DNA from: Mesorhizobium huakuii
GTDB lineage: Bacteria; Pseudomonadota; Alphaproteobacteria; Rhizobiales; Rhizobiaceae
NCBI RefSeq assembly: GCF_014189455.1
Contig: NZ_CP050296.1
Coordinates: 5,390,001-5,454,000, forward strand
DNA length: 64,000 bases
Direction: 5' to 3'
Under the pieces are notes generated by a model. The model ran no database searches and was not told the origin of the DNA. It saw only the letters and a program-made list of their open reading frames with translations. How positions within the stretch are numbered: the stretch's first letter is position 1; each line of letters begins with the position of its first letter. Positions 9,066 to 17,534 of this stretch are shown piece after piece. The position numbers and the translations under genes were made by a program.

Positions 9066-9127
9066 GGATCTTATGCTGCCGTGCTTGATGGCGGACGATG
9101 CGGACAGCGCAACCGAAAGGCGGGCGA

Positions 9128-10669
9128 ATGAACTGGCTTGAAAACCTGCGGCGCAGTTTCCTCGACTGGCAGGCCATGGCGGACGTGCTGCCGAGCATGA
9201 TCACCATCGGATTGAAGAACACCTTGATTCTCGCGGCCGCGTCCACGGTACTGGGTGTCCTACTCGGCATGATCCTGGCGGTCATGGGCATTTCGCAATC
9301 GCGCTGGCTGCGCATTCCTGCCCGGATTTACACGGATATTTTCCGTGGCCTTCCGGCGATCGTCACGATCCTGCTGATCGGCCAGGGCTTTGCCCGCATC
9401 GGCCGTGAAATCTTCGGGCCTTCGCCCTTTCCGCTCGGCATTCTCGCCCTCAGCCTGATCGCCGGCGCCTATATCGGCGAAATCTTCCGCTCGGGCATCC
9501 AGAGCGTCGAGCGCGGGCAGATGGAGGCCTGCAGGGCGCTCAGTATGAGCTATGGGCAGGGCATGCGCCTGATCGTGATACCGCAAGGCATCCGCCGCGT
9601 CTTGCCGGCGCTGGTCAACCAGTTCATCGGCAACGTCAAGGATTCGAGCCTTGTCTACTTCCTCGGTCTGCTCGCGTCGGAGCGCGAGATTTTCCGTGTC
9701 GGCCAGGACCAGGCGGTGGTCACCGGAAACCTCTCGCCATTGCTTCTGGCCGGCGTGTTCTATCTCGTCATCACCGTGCCGTTGACCCATGTGGTCAATT
9801 ACATCGACAACTCGCTGCGGGTCGGAAAGCAAAAGGCCGGCCTCATCACCAGCGGCCTTGCCGAGGTCGATGAACTGGAAAACGCCATCAGCAATCCACC
9901 TGCGCAGACCAGTCTTGAGGGCAATTCCGCGCTTCCCCGCTTCAAGGGCGGCAGTCTCGCCATCACCGATCTCGACATGGCCTATGGCAATCTCGATGTC
10001 CTCAAGGGTGTCAGTCTGGCGGTCAAGCCAGGCACGGTCACCTGTGTCATCGGTCCGTCAGGCTCGGGCAAGTCGACCCTGCTGCGCTGCCTCAACCGCC
10101 TGGTTGAGCCCAAAGGCGGTGACGTGCTGCTCGATGGCGAGAGCATCCTGGCGATGAAGCCGGAAAAACTGCGCCGGCGGGTCGGCATGGTTTTCCAGCA
10201 GTTCAACCTGTTCCCCGACCACACAGCCCTGGAAAACGTCATGCTGTCGCTGACCAAGGTCAAGCACCTTCCGGTGCAAGAGGCCGAGCGTATCGCCGAG
10301 GCGCGCCTTGCCGATGTCGGGCTGGCCGCCCGCAAGAACCATCGTCCCGGTAGCCTATCTGGTGGCCAGCAGCAGCGTGTAGCGATCGCCCGTGCGCTGG
10401 CGATGGACCCGGAAGTCATCCTGTTCGACGAGGTGACGAGCGCTCTCGATCCCGAACTGGTGAAGGGTGTGCTCAACCTCATGGCGGACCTCGGCCGGCG
10501 CGGCATGACAATGGTTGTGGTGACCCATGAAATGGGCTTTGCCCGCAAGGTCGCCGATCAGGTCGTCTTCATGGATGAAGGCCGCGTCATCGAGGTCGGC
10601 ACGCCTGCCGCGATCTTCGACGCTCCGAACAGCATGCGTCTGAAGCACTTCCTTGCCGAAGTGCTCTAA
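9128..10669 (+). CDS. Fused ABC permease-ATPase, amino acid type
   Basis: One 513-residue chain joins a HisM/GlnP-type permease (about 1-235) to a GlnQ-type ATPase (about 275-513). The permease half has several membrane segments and the EAA-like loop [20 protein letters not shown]. The ATPase half has Walker [10 protein letters not shown] near 309, signature LSGGQQQR near 409 and Walker [13 protein letters not shown] near 430. These are usually separate proteins; the reading frame is continuous, so the fusion is real unless an indel removed a stop. The start at 9128 has a GAAAGG site. With the protein at 8189 it forms a complete importer, probably as a homodimer. Confidence 0.88.
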   Translation: MNWLENLRRSFLDWQAMADVLPSMITIGLKNTLILAAASTVLGVLLGMILAVMGISQSRWLRIPARIYTDIFRGLPAIVTILLIGQGFARIGREIFGPSPFPLGILALSLIAGAYIGEIFRSGIQSVERGQMEACRALSMSYGQGMRLIVIPQGIRRVLPALVNQFIGNVKDSSLVYFLGLLASEREIFRVGQDQAVVTGNLSPLLLAGVFYLVITVPLTHVVNYIDNSLRVGKQKAGLITSGLAEVDELENAISNPPAQTSLEGNSALPRFKGGSLAITDLDMAYGNLDVLKGVSLAVKPGTVTCVIGPSGSGKSTLLRCLNRLVEPKGGDVLLDGESILAMKPEKLRRRVGMVFQQFNLFPDHTALENVMLSLTKVKHLPVQEAERIAEARLADVGLAARKNHRPGSLSGGQQQRVAIARALAMDPEVILFDEVTSALDPELVKGVLNLMADLGRRGMTMVVVTHEMGFARKVADQVVFMDEGRVIEVGTPAAIFDAPNSMRLKHFLAEVL

Positions 10670-10735
10670 TCGCACCATCCGCATGACCCCTGAGATGGCC
10701 GCCCAATCCAACCTCCACCCGTGAAAGAATATCCC

Positions 10736-11857
10736 ATGACTACAGCACATTCCGTCTCAAAGGTCGTTGTTGTCGGGGGCGGCATTTTCGGTGTCTCCTC
10801 GGCCGTCCATCTGGCAAGGCTCGGCATCCAAACCGTTCTGGTCAATGATGGAACGCTCGCCAAGGGCGCTTCCGGCCGCTCGCTCGCCTGGCTCAATTCA
10901 GCGCGCAAGCGATCGGCCGAGTATCATCGCCTGCGCATGATCGGTATCGACCGCTACCGGACGCTGTCGGCGAGATACCCGGATGCCGCCTGGCTGCGTT
11001 TCGATGGTGGCCTGACATGGGATGCGGACAATGCCTCGAACGAGATCGTCGATGTCTTCGCTCATGAAAAAGCCCTTGGCTATGACGCGCAACATCTGTC
11101 CGCGCACGCCATAGCCTCAGTCACGCCAGGGGTCGCAGCAAGCGCCGTCACGCCTCAAGGCGCGATCTTCAATCCGGGCGAGGGCTGGGTCGATCTGCCG
11201 TCGCTGATCGAGATATTGATCGCGGAATTCGTCGAGCGTGGCGGGCAAGTCGTCACCGATGCCGGAAGCGCTGCGGTCACGGTCGTCGACGGTCGCGCCG
11301 CCGGCGTTGTCACGACAAGCGGCATCAGCCTTGCTGCCGATGCTGTACTCTTGGCGACCGGTGCCGATGTGCCGCGAATGGTTGCGGATTCCGGCCGGCA
11401 TATCGACGACGGGACGCCGATCGCGCTGCTCGTCAGGACCAAGCCGGTGAGCTTACCGCTTCGGGCCGTGCTCAACACGCCGCGCGTCGCCATCCGGCCG
11501 ACGCCGGACGGAGCCCTCGCGCTCGATTCCGCCTGGTCGGAAGAACAGGTGGTCGTCAATTCGGATGGCACATATAGCGTAAAGGCTTCGACCATTCAGG
11601 GGCTTCTCGACGAAGCCTCGAATGTTCTCGAGGGTCATCCAAAGTTGGAATTGCAGAGCTACGGTGTCGGCCCCAAGCCGATTCCCGGAGACGGCGAGCC
11701 GGTCTTCGGCCAGTTGAAGGATATCCAGGGATATTACGTTGCCTTCAGCCACAGCGGTGCAACGCTTGGCCTGATCGCCGGCGAACTGCTCGCCGGCGAG
11801 ATTGCCAGCGGCACTGAGCATCCGCTGCTTGCGAACTTCCGTCCAAGCCGCTTTTGA
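10736..11857 (+). CDS. FAD-dependent oxidoreductase (DAO family)
   Basis: A 373-residue D-amino-acid-oxidase-fold flavoprotein. The N-terminal dinucleotide motif is VVVVGGGIFG (GxGxxG at 14-19), followed by KGASGRSLAWLNSARK. The C-terminal FAD-binding part reads YYVAFSHSGATLGLIAGELLAGEI. Relatives oxidise secondary or D-amines such as sarcosine, D-proline, opines or Amadori compounds. As last gene of the LacI-controlled ABC operon it probably oxidises the imported compound in the cytoplasm; the substrate cannot be read from sequence. Start chosen at 10736 after GAAAGA. Confidence 0.85.
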   Translation: MTTAHSVSKVVVVGGGIFGVSSAVHLARLGIQTVLVNDGTLAKGASGRSLAWLNSARKRSAEYHRLRMIGIDRYRTLSARYPDAAWLRFDGGLTWDADNASNEIVDVFAHEKALGYDAQHLSAHAIASVTPGVAASAVTPQGAIFNPGEGWVDLPSLIEILIAEFVERGGQVVTDAGSAAVTVVDGRAAGVVTTSGISLAADAVLLATGADVPRMVADSGRHIDDGTPIALLVRTKPVSLPLRAVLNTPRVAIRPTPDGALALDSAWSEEQVVVNSDGTYSVKASTIQGLLDEASNVLEGHPKLELQSYGVGPKPIPGDGEPVFGQLKDIQGYYVAFSHSGATLGLIAGELLAGEIASGTEHPLLANFRPSRF

Positions 11858-11896
11858 TCAGACCGGTCCAAAGGCTTCCTGCGCACCATAGACCGT

Positions 11897-12490
11897 CTAT
11901 TCGGACAGCGGCTTGATCGTCTCGTAGCCGTTGACCGATTGCGCGCTGGTGCCTTCATCATAGCGCCGGGCGAGAGCAGCCTGCAGGTCAGGCGAATAAA
12001 GCGCTGTGAATGCATCGAGCGTCTCGCCGGCCCCGTTCTTGAAGGTCTCGTTGACGGCCAGCACATTGTATTTGCAGTCGCCCAGGCTGAAGGTCTCCTT
12101 GCCCTTGACGACCAGGGTCAGCGTCGTGGTGGCCTTTGGCTGCTTGTCCGGCGACAACTCGACAAACTCGATCGTGCTCCTGGCTCCCGTCTTCAGCGGA
12201 AACAGTTTTCGCAGATCGGAAAACGGGATCATTGCCAGCCGGCCGGTGTCGCTGTCGCGAAAAACCTCGATCAGGCCGGCAAACAGGAACTGTTTTTGCG
12301 GTGATTGCGACTCGTAGGTGTTGGTGACGGAGGTCATCTCGCCGGCCACGGGCCGAAACTCGCTTTTGATGCCGGGCCGCGCCAGGATGAACCCATTTTT
12401 CGCGGACTTCGCATCGACGCATGGACCGGCAAACGCAACACTTGCCGGCAGCAAAACCGCCAATGCCATGCCGATAAACGCGCTCTTCAT
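11897..12490 (-). CDS. Secreted protein of unknown function
   Basis: A 197-residue protein that I do not recognise. Residues 1-22 are a typical Sec signal peptide (MKSAFIGMALAVLLPASVAFAG). The mature part has two Cys residues, one in GPCVDAKSAKNG and one in GDCKYNVLAVNETF, which could form a disulfide. It has mixed beta-type composition and a polar C-terminus with NGYETIKPLSE. The start at 12490 is well supported by GGGGGAG seven bases upstream. It is divergent from the metallophosphoesterase gene, with no sign of shared function. Confidence 0.75.
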   Translation of the reverse strand: MKSAFIGMALAVLLPASVAFAGPCVDAKSAKNGFILARPGIKSEFRPVAGEMTSVTNTYESQSPQKQFLFAGLIEVFRDSDTGRLAMIPFSDLRKLFPLKTGARSTIEFVELSPDKQPKATTTLTLVVKGKETFSLGDCKYNVLAVNETFKNGAGETLDAFTALYSPDLQAALARRYDEGTSAQSVNGYETIKPLSE

Positions 12491-12644
12491 GACGCTCCCC
12501 CGTTTCTTCCAAATCAAATGCAAGCGCAGGTAGACGTGGCAGACGTTCATTGCGATGTCGATGGTCAAGGCAGTCGCGATTCGTGGCCGTCGCGATATTG
12601 CCGAAACTGGACCGACGGACGTCGCTTGTGCTGAAATTCCGCCG

Positions 12645-13778
12645 ATGATGAATCACCGGCCGCCAAAATTGTTTTCACGACGCAGCTTTCTGGTGCAGGC
12701 TGCCGGTCTTGCGGCGGCTGGTGCGCTGTCACGCCCGGCGTTCAGCCAGACCGGGCAGCGCATCCAGCCCATCGACGCCACCTTCCTGTTCATCGCCGAT
12801 GTGCATGCCTGCCGCATGGCGAGCGGCCTCAGCCCCAACTGCCAGCAGGAGGGCAAGACCGACGCCGCATTGCTGCGCAACGTCGCGGCAATGAACGCCA
12901 TCGGCGACAAGGACTGGCCGGCCGAGATCAACGGCATCGCCACCGGCTTGCGTTCGGCCGGCAACCGGATCGGCATGCCGCTCGGCCTTGTCGTCGGCGG
13001 CGACATCACCGACGATGGCGGCGGCCAGATCGCCCAGCCAAGCGAGGGCACGCAATTGCTGCAATTCAGCCAGCGCTACAGCCAAGGCGTCGGCCCGGAT
13101 CGCGTCCACATGCCGGTCTATGTCGGGCTCGGCAACCACGATCTCGACCAGAACGGCCCGCCGCACCATGTCGACTGGTACCGGCGCGAGCTGCGCGACT
13201 ATGTCGAGGTCAACCACCGCGCCGGCGTCTTCTTCAAGCCGCCCGTGCCGGCCACCGACTACGATGTCGACACCGACTGCTATTCATGGGACTGGGGCGG
13301 CCTGCATCTCGTCCAGACGCATCGTTTTGCCGGCGACACCGGCCATGGCGCCGAGAGCAGCCTGCCATGGCTGAAGCAGGATCTGGCGACCTACGCGGCG
13401 GACGGCCGCCCGGTCATCCTGTTCCAGCACTATGGCTGGGACACATTTTCGACGGAGCGGTGGAATCCCGCCAAGAAAACCTACGACGACGATGGCTCCG
13501 GTGCGCCGCACTGGTGGAGCGAGGCCGACAGGCAAGCGCTGCTGGCGGCGCTGAAGGGCTACAATGTCGTCGGCATCTTCCACGGCCATCAGCATGACGC
13601 CTCGCTGATCTATCGTCGTGACGGGATCGACCTGTTCAAGCCGAAGGCCGCCTATATGGGAGGGTTCGCCGTGGCCAGGGTGACCAGCGATGGCATGGAC
13701 GTCGTGTTAGGCGAGGCGACCGATGACCATGGCGAGGTCATCTTCACCAACGCTTTCAGCAAGGGCTGGAGCACGTGA
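12645..13778 (+). CDS. Tat-exported calcineurin-like metallophosphoesterase
   Basis: A 377-residue phosphoesterase. The N-terminus carries a twin-arginine signal (SRRSFLVQAAGLAAAGAL), implying folded export with its metals. Dinuclear-metal motifs appear in order: FIADVHA, GGDITDDGG, GLGNHDLD, FQHYGW and FHGHQHD. The C-terminus ends GEVIFTNAFSKGW. The family hydrolyses phosphomono- or diesters; the substrate here is unknown. ATG codons at 12645 and 12648 are both possible and neither has a strong ribosome site. A perfect terminator begins at the stop codon. Confidence 0.85.
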   Translation: MMNHRPPKLFSRRSFLVQAAGLAAAGALSRPAFSQTGQRIQPIDATFLFIADVHACRMASGLSPNCQQEGKTDAALLRNVAAMNAIGDKDWPAEINGIATGLRSAGNRIGMPLGLVVGGDITDDGGGQIAQPSEGTQLLQFSQRYSQGVGPDRVHMPVYVGLGNHDLDQNGPPHHVDWYRRELRDYVEVNHRAGVFFKPPVPATDYDVDTDCYSWDWGGLHLVQTHRFAGDTGHGAESSLPWLKQDLATYAADGRPVILFQHYGWDTFSTERWNPAKKTYDDDGSGAPHWWSEADRQALLAALKGYNVVGIFHGHQHDASLIYRRDGIDLFKPKAAYMGGFAVARVTSDGMDVVLGEATDDHGEVIFTNAFSKGWST

Positions 13779-13804
13779 AAAGGCGGCCTTGGCGGCCGCC
13801 TTTT
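13778..13804. terminator. Bidirectional terminator
   Basis: AAAAGGCGGCC (13778-13788), loop of five, GGCCGCCTTTT (13794-13804): an 11-base perfect stem with A-rich and T-rich flanks. It starts at the metallophosphoesterase stop codon and can end both that gene and the convergent CsbD-like gene. Confidence 0.85.
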
Positions 13805-13831
13805 CCGATAGGAGCGTTTCTGGATGCGCGA

Positions 13832-14011
13832 TCAGAACACCTTCTTGACCTTGTCCTTCACGTCGCCATAGGCCTTCTGCACCTTGCCGGCGACCTTGTC
13901 GGCCATGCCTTCAATCTGGGTCCGCCTGTTGCCGGTCGCCTTGCCGGCCGCCTGTTTTACCGAGCCTTTAATTTGCTTGGCCATACCAGCAACCTGATCC
14001 CTGTTCACCAC
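13832..14011 (-). CDS. CsbD family stress-response protein
   Basis: A 59-residue hydrophilic Lys/Gly/Ala-rich protein of the CsbD family, expressed under general stress in many bacteria but of unknown biochemistry. Repeated helical units are visible (AGMAKQIKGSVKQAAGKATGN, then IEGMADKVAGKVQKAYGDVKDKV). I choose GTG at 14011, which follows CAGGAG; an upstream ATG frame to 14098 adds an unconserved leader. It is monocistronic and ends at a shared bidirectional terminator. Confidence 0.8.
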   Translation of the reverse strand: MVNRDQVAGMAKQIKGSVKQAAGKATGNRRTQIEGMADKVAGKVQKAYGDVKDKVKKVF

Positions 14012-14195
14012 TTTCGCATCTCCTGGGAGTCTTTGAATTCCGGGGAATTCATCCGCGCGGATAAACGGACTGGCATCATTTAGGTTCCAGGCACCCAACC
14101 GGAAGCAGACGAAACGCGCGAGGCGGCTTCCGGCGGCTGGGCAGGCAGGCTAGGCTGTGGATACGCGCCGACCGATCGTGCGCACGGGGAGAAAA

Positions 14196-14849
14196 ATGGC
14201 GGAATTCACACTCTACATCGGCAACAAATGCTTCTCCTCATGGTCGCTACGGCCCTGGGTCGCGATGAGGCATCTGGAGATCCCGTTCGAGGAGGGCTTT
14301 GTGCGGCTGCGCACGCCCGAGACCTTTGCCAATCTGGCGAAAGTGTCGCCAACCGGTCAGGTGCCCGTCCTGAATCACAAGGGCAGAATTATCTGGGAAA
14401 CCCTTGCCATTCTTGAATATCTTGCCGATCTGTTTCCCGAGAAAAAACTCTGGCCGGCCGATATCGGCGCCCGTGCGCTGGCACGCGCGGCGGCGACCGA
14501 GATGCACTCCGGTTTTCGTGAGGTCCGCTACGGCTGGCCGATGAATTTGCGCCGGCCGAAGGGGCACAAGCCGCTCGACGCCGAAGGCGAGGTGCAGCGC
14601 GCCCGCATCGAGGCGTTATGGCGCGAGTGTCGCGAGAAATACGGCAAGGGCGGCCCGTTCCTGTTCGGTCACTTCACCGCGGCCGATGCCATGTATGCGC
14701 CGGTCGTCACCCGCTTCGACACCTATGGCGGCGAGCTCGCGCCCGACACCAGGGCCTATGTCGACGCCGTGCTGGCAATGCCGGCGATGCGGCACTGGTA
14801 TGTGGAGGCGGCCGGGGAAACATGGCCCGAACCCGGCCCCGACGAATAA
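14196..14849 (+). CDS. Glutathione S-transferase family protein
   Basis: A 217-residue GST. The thioredoxin-like N-domain (about 1-80) has LYIGNKCFSSWSLRPW, where Ser residues near 14-16 are candidates for thiol activation, the cis-Pro block TGQVPVL and ETLAILEYLADLFP. The helical C-domain follows (about 90-217), with FLFGHFTAADAMYAPVVTRF. It conjugates or reduces small molecules with glutathione, substrate unknown. The start at 14196 has a GGGGAGA site. A small YciI gene follows 45 bases downstream and is probably co-transcribed. Confidence 0.88.
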   Translation: MAEFTLYIGNKCFSSWSLRPWVAMRHLEIPFEEGFVRLRTPETFANLAKVSPTGQVPVLNHKGRIIWETLAILEYLADLFPEKKLWPADIGARALARAAATEMHSGFREVRYGWPMNLRRPKGHKPLDAEGEVQRARIEALWRECREKYGKGGPFLFGHFTAADAMYAPVVTRFDTYGGELAPDTRAYVDAVLAMPAMRHWYVEAAGETWPEPGPDE

Positions 14850-14894
14850 GCCGAGCAAGGGCGGCAATAAGGTTTCGCTCCTGGAGGAGGACCG

Positions 14895-15224
14895 ATGGCC
14901 AGCAACAAAGCACCGCATGAAACCGCAACGACAAAAATCTTCCATTGCCGGCTGATTCCGCCGCGGCCGGATTTCACCTTCACCATGACGAAGGAGGAGA
15001 GGGAGCTGATGGGCCGGCATGCCGACTATCTGCGCGGCAAGCTGCGCGAGGGCGTGATGATCATGGCCGGCCCGGTCGCCGATCCGGCCGGCCCTTGGGG
15101 CCTGCTGATCCTGCGTGTCGGCAGCGAGGCCGAGGCAAAGGCGGTGACCGATGGCGATCCAGTGGCAAAGTCAGGCCGCGGCTTTCGCTATGAGATCCTG
15201 CCGATGATCAGCACGATCATGTAG
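14895..15224 (+). CDS. YciI family protein
   Basis: A 109-residue protein with the YciI dimeric alpha+beta fold: FHCRLIPPRPDFTFTMTKEERELMGRH, KLREGVMIMAGPVADPAGPWGLLIL and AVTDGDPVAKSGRGFRYEI. The His in MGRHADYL and the Asp in the GDP loop are the residues usually seen in the family's putative active site. Its reaction is unknown; other members act as dehalogenase-like or hydrolytic enzymes. The RBS is GGAGGA. It follows the GST gene closely and ends before a terminator hairpin. Confidence 0.85.
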   Translation: MASNKAPHETATTKIFHCRLIPPRPDFTFTMTKEERELMGRHADYLRGKLREGVMIMAGPVADPAGPWGLLILRVGSEAEAKAVTDGDPVAKSGRGFRYEILPMISTIM

Positions 15225-15287
15225 GCGGCCGGCATGGCCACGGGGCCGGCTCCGGCCACGACCTCCTGGCATCCATCAGATACAAGA

Positions 15288-15328
15288 ACGCCCCTCGCAC
15301 CGGTTATTGTGCGGGAGGCGTCCTTTTG
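15288..15328 (+). terminator. Terminator after the GST-YciI pair
   Basis: ACGCCCCTCGCAC (15288-15300) pairs with GTGCGGGAGGCGT (15309-15321) with one mismatch and one wobble, loop of eight, followed by CCTTTTG. It sits 64 bases after the YciI stop. Confidence 0.75.
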
Positions 15329-15677
15329 TCAGCATTCCTGAGATTGCTCTCCAAAATTGCTGACACCGTTAAAATGCGCTGGCGCTGAATTGGTTCCGGG
15401 CTCGGTGCTTTTTTTGACGCGCGGTCTTTCAGCCGGTTCGTCAGTTGAGGCCGCTGCCTCGAGCAACCCAGAATTGAATTCTGTTCGCTGGAAAACCAGA
15501 AATTGACTCGGCGCCAAAAGCAGTCTAAAAGAAACATGTCGATATTTGTTTGACCGACTTTTGTTATCCGCGCACGCAAGCGTGCCTTTGACGAACTTCC
15601 CCATCAAAAATCGAGACAAAAATCGTTGTGCGTTCGCACCGCGATTAACGAATATTTGCCATGGAAAGGGTTCGTTT
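15329..15677 (+). other. Long leader region upstream of cspA
   Basis: About 350 bases without a believable gene; short frames here have no family features. TTGACT at 15504 followed after 17 bases by TAAAAG could be a promoter, which would give cspA an untranslated leader of roughly 140 bases. Long leaders that refold in the cold are usual for cspA-type mRNAs; no specific thermosensor fold could be assigned by eye. Confidence 0.4.
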
Positions 15678-15887
15678 ATGAGCACCGGCACAGTTAAATG
15701 GTTCAACGCCACCAAGGGTTTTGGTTTTATTCAGCCTGACGACGGCTCGGCCGACGTTTTCGTTCACATCTCGGCCGTAGAGCGCGCCGGCATGCGCGAC
15801 ATCGTCGAGGGCCAGAAGCTCGGCTACGAGATGGTTCGCGACAACAAGTCGGGCAAGATGTCCGCCGACCAGTTGAAGGCGGCCTGA
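15678..15887 (+). CDS. cspA: Cold shock protein, CspA family
   Basis: A 69-residue single cold-shock domain that binds single-stranded nucleic acid and acts as an RNA chaperone. It shows [14 protein letters not shown], containing RNP1 (KGFGFI), and VFVHIS (RNP2), then [11 protein letters not shown]. Length and sequence are typical of rhizobial CspA paralogues. ATG 15678 lies after AAAGGG. A longer frame from 15546 adds 44 unconserved residues and is rejected. It has a long upstream leader; the first good terminator downstream is at 16045. Confidence 0.93.
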   Translation: MSTGTVKWFNATKGFGFIQPDDGSADVFVHISAVERAGMRDIVEGQKLGYEMVRDNKSGKMSADQLKAA

Positions 15888-16246
15888 AGAAAGAATTCAG
15901 CCGTCCCGGTGACCACGGATGTACTGGCACTGGTGAATGGCGAATTCGAGCGCATGGCCGCGGAGACGTGAGTTTCCACGGCCTATGACGCGCACGGGGA
16001 GTTTGCCTTGTGCATCCAATTGGATGCGCGGTGCTCCTATGGAAGGTCAGGCGGTGCCTGGCCTTTTTCATTTTACGCTTGTTGCCGCCGAAAATGCGCT
16101 GCGCGTCGGGCTGAACGTGCTAAGGAACGCCTTAGCAATTTGAATCCGCTGCCGTATTGCCCCAATGCAGTGTTGCTTTGTGCGTGGTCCTGACCGAAGA
16201 CCCGGTCTCGCCCTATCGGCACCAGGCTCCTGACAGGAGAAAGATT
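15888..16246 (+). other. Intergenic region after cspA with a palindrome and a terminator
   Basis: This 359-base stretch has no convincing gene. It holds a perfect 16-base palindrome, GCATCCAATTGGATGC (16012-16027), and 18 bases later an intrinsic terminator. The two together could be the end of a small RNA or of the cspA transcript. The last 60 bases lead into the small-gene operon starting at 16247. Confidence 0.4.
16045..16068 (+). terminator. Intrinsic terminator
   Basis: GGTCAGGC (16045-16052), loop GGT, GCCTGGCC (16056-16063), then TTTTT. The eight-base stem has one G-T wobble. It terminates either cspA or a small transcript between cspA and 16247. Confidence 0.75.
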
Positions 16247-16474
16247 TTGACCGCCAATCCGAAGACCGCCGCCGATCCGGCGGTGTCGCTTTTCAGCAAG
16301 ACGCAAACCCAGTCGATGTCGCTCGGCCGCATCCTATCCGAGCGCGATGCCGTCAGCGAGGCGCGGGAAGCCAAGACCGCCCGCTTGCGCGAACTGCGCC
16401 TGGAAAAGGAGGCGGACGAGATGGCGGCGGCCGCAGCGCTCGCGGCGCTGCCGAAACGAGCCGGAAAACGCTGA
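16247..16474 (+). CDS. Small charged hypothetical protein
   Basis: A 75-residue protein not recognised. The second half is strongly helical and charged (SEAREAKTARLRELRLEKEADEMAAAAALAAL), suggesting a short coiled coil. I choose TTG at 16247 because AGGAG lies eight bases upstream. Its stop overlaps the ATG of the next gene (TGATG), so the pair is translationally coupled. First gene of a four-gene set (16247..17432) of mostly unknown proteins. Confidence 0.65.
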   Translation: MTANPKTAADPAVSLFSKTQTQSMSLGRILSERDAVSEAREAKTARLRELRLEKEADEMAAAAALAALPKRAGKR

Positions 16475-16881
16475 TGGCCACCAAGCGCGTACCGCCAACG
16501 CCGATCGCGGCCGATGCGACCATCGCCGACATGGTCGAAACCTTGGACAAGCCGGTCGAATATGTCCGGCGCGTGCTGGAAAAACTCGAACGCTGCAGGC
16601 GCGCCCATGGCGATGCCCAGGTGCGTGTCGGCGTGCGCGGCCGCGCCGAAGCCCCGAACTACCTGATCGAATATGTCCGCGAGGATAAAAAGACCCTGGA
16701 GCGGGTGACCTACCAGGACGCCGCCTACAGCGGCAGCACGCATCGAGAGCTGGCGCCGCATCACATCGCGGAAGCCAGGAACTGGTCGCCCGAGGAAATG
16801 AACATCACGGCGGTTTCGGCACTGATCGGCCGCTTGCGCAATCCGCGCGCACCATCATCGCGCTTCGCCGACGAGGACTGA
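16474..16881 (+). CDS. Hypothetical protein, 135 residues
   Basis: Soluble protein, not recognised. An N-terminal helical part (IADMVETLDKPVEYVRRVLEKLERCRRAHG) is followed by a predicted beta region (VRVGVRGRAEAPNYLIEYVRED) and a C-terminal segment with HREL, HHIAEARNWSPEEM. No membrane segment or signal. It overlaps the preceding gene by one base and is followed one base later by another small gene, so it belongs to the same operon. Confidence 0.7.
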   Translation: MATKRVPPTPIAADATIADMVETLDKPVEYVRRVLEKLERCRRAHGDAQVRVGVRGRAEAPNYLIEYVREDKKTLERVTYQDAAYSGSTHRELAPHHIAEARNWSPEEMNITAVSALIGRLRNPRAPSSRFADED

Positions 16882-16882
16882 C

Positions 16883-17047
16883 ATGGCCATCAAATTCTCC
16901 GCCAAGGACCAGCCGGCTGCGCCGGCTCCCGCTGCAAAGCCTGCGAAGCCGGTTGCCGCGAAGGCCGGCGAACCTGCCGAAGCCGCGACCGATCTGTTCA
17001 AGTCGCCGGTCGAAGCGCCAGCGCGCAAGACAGGCAAGAAGAAATAG
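16883..17047 (+). CDS. Small Ala/Pro/Lys-rich protein
   Basis: A 54-residue low-complexity protein (AAPAPAAKPAKPVAAKAG core, basic KKK end) like histone-tail or linker segments. No family assigned. The ATG lies one base after the previous stop and codon use matches its neighbours, which is the main reason to accept it. It may be a nucleic-acid-binding or disordered accessory peptide; that is a guess from composition. Confidence 0.5.
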   Translation: MAIKFSAKDQPAAPAPAAKPAKPVAAKAGEPAEAATDLFKSPVEAPARKTGKKK

Positions 17048-17051
17048 CGCC

Positions 17052-17432
17052 TTGCCGCAGGACGCCGATCGCAATCCTGCCGCGCCAGGGCTGCTCGCCC
17101 TGGCCGCTGCCGCAAACCTTTCGTCGTCGCAACACGGGACCGCTCCGCTCTTCGACTGCCAGAGCTGTGGTGCGTGCTGTTCCTATTCGGCCGAATGGCC
17201 ACGCTTCTCCACCGAGGATGACGCGCAACTCGACCGCATCCCAGAAAAATATGTAGCGGCCGACCTGTCCGGCATGCGCTGCGAGGGCGTGCGCTGTTCG
17301 GCCCTGTCCGGCGAAGTCGGCAAGTCGACGGCATGCGGCGTCTACGAATTGCGCCCGGATGTCTGCCGCGCCTGTATGCCTGGCGACGAGGAGTGCCTGA
17401 TGGCCCGTCGGGCGGTCAGATTGCCGGTGTAG
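17052..17432 (+). CDS. YkgJ-type cysteine-cluster protein
   Basis: About 126 residues with the YkgJ (zinc- or iron-chelating) signature: CQSCGACCSYS near 35-45, then CEGVRCSAL and a final CGVYELRPDVCRACMPGDEEC. The Cys spacing fits a bound metal or Fe-S cluster; the family's function is not established. The likely start is TTG at 17052, four bases after the previous stop, but an internal start is possible. It ends the small-gene operon beginning at 16247. Confidence 0.8.
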   Translation: MPQDADRNPAAPGLLALAAAANLSSSQHGTAPLFDCQSCGACCSYSAEWPRFSTEDDAQLDRIPEKYVAADLSGMRCEGVRCSALSGEVGKSTACGVYELRPDVCRACMPGDEECLMARRAVRLPV

Positions 17433-17534
17433 CTGCCAATCTATCCTATGCGGGAGTACGCCGATCAGCCCGCTTGTGCGCCGACCCGCAGCCCGATACT
17501 TTCCCGGCCGGGCAGGCCGCTGGAGGAAATCATC

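Noticed and set aside
15304..15715. Short minus-strand frames upstream of cspA
   Set aside because: They overlap the terminator at 15288-15328 and the cspA leader, and show no conserved motif.
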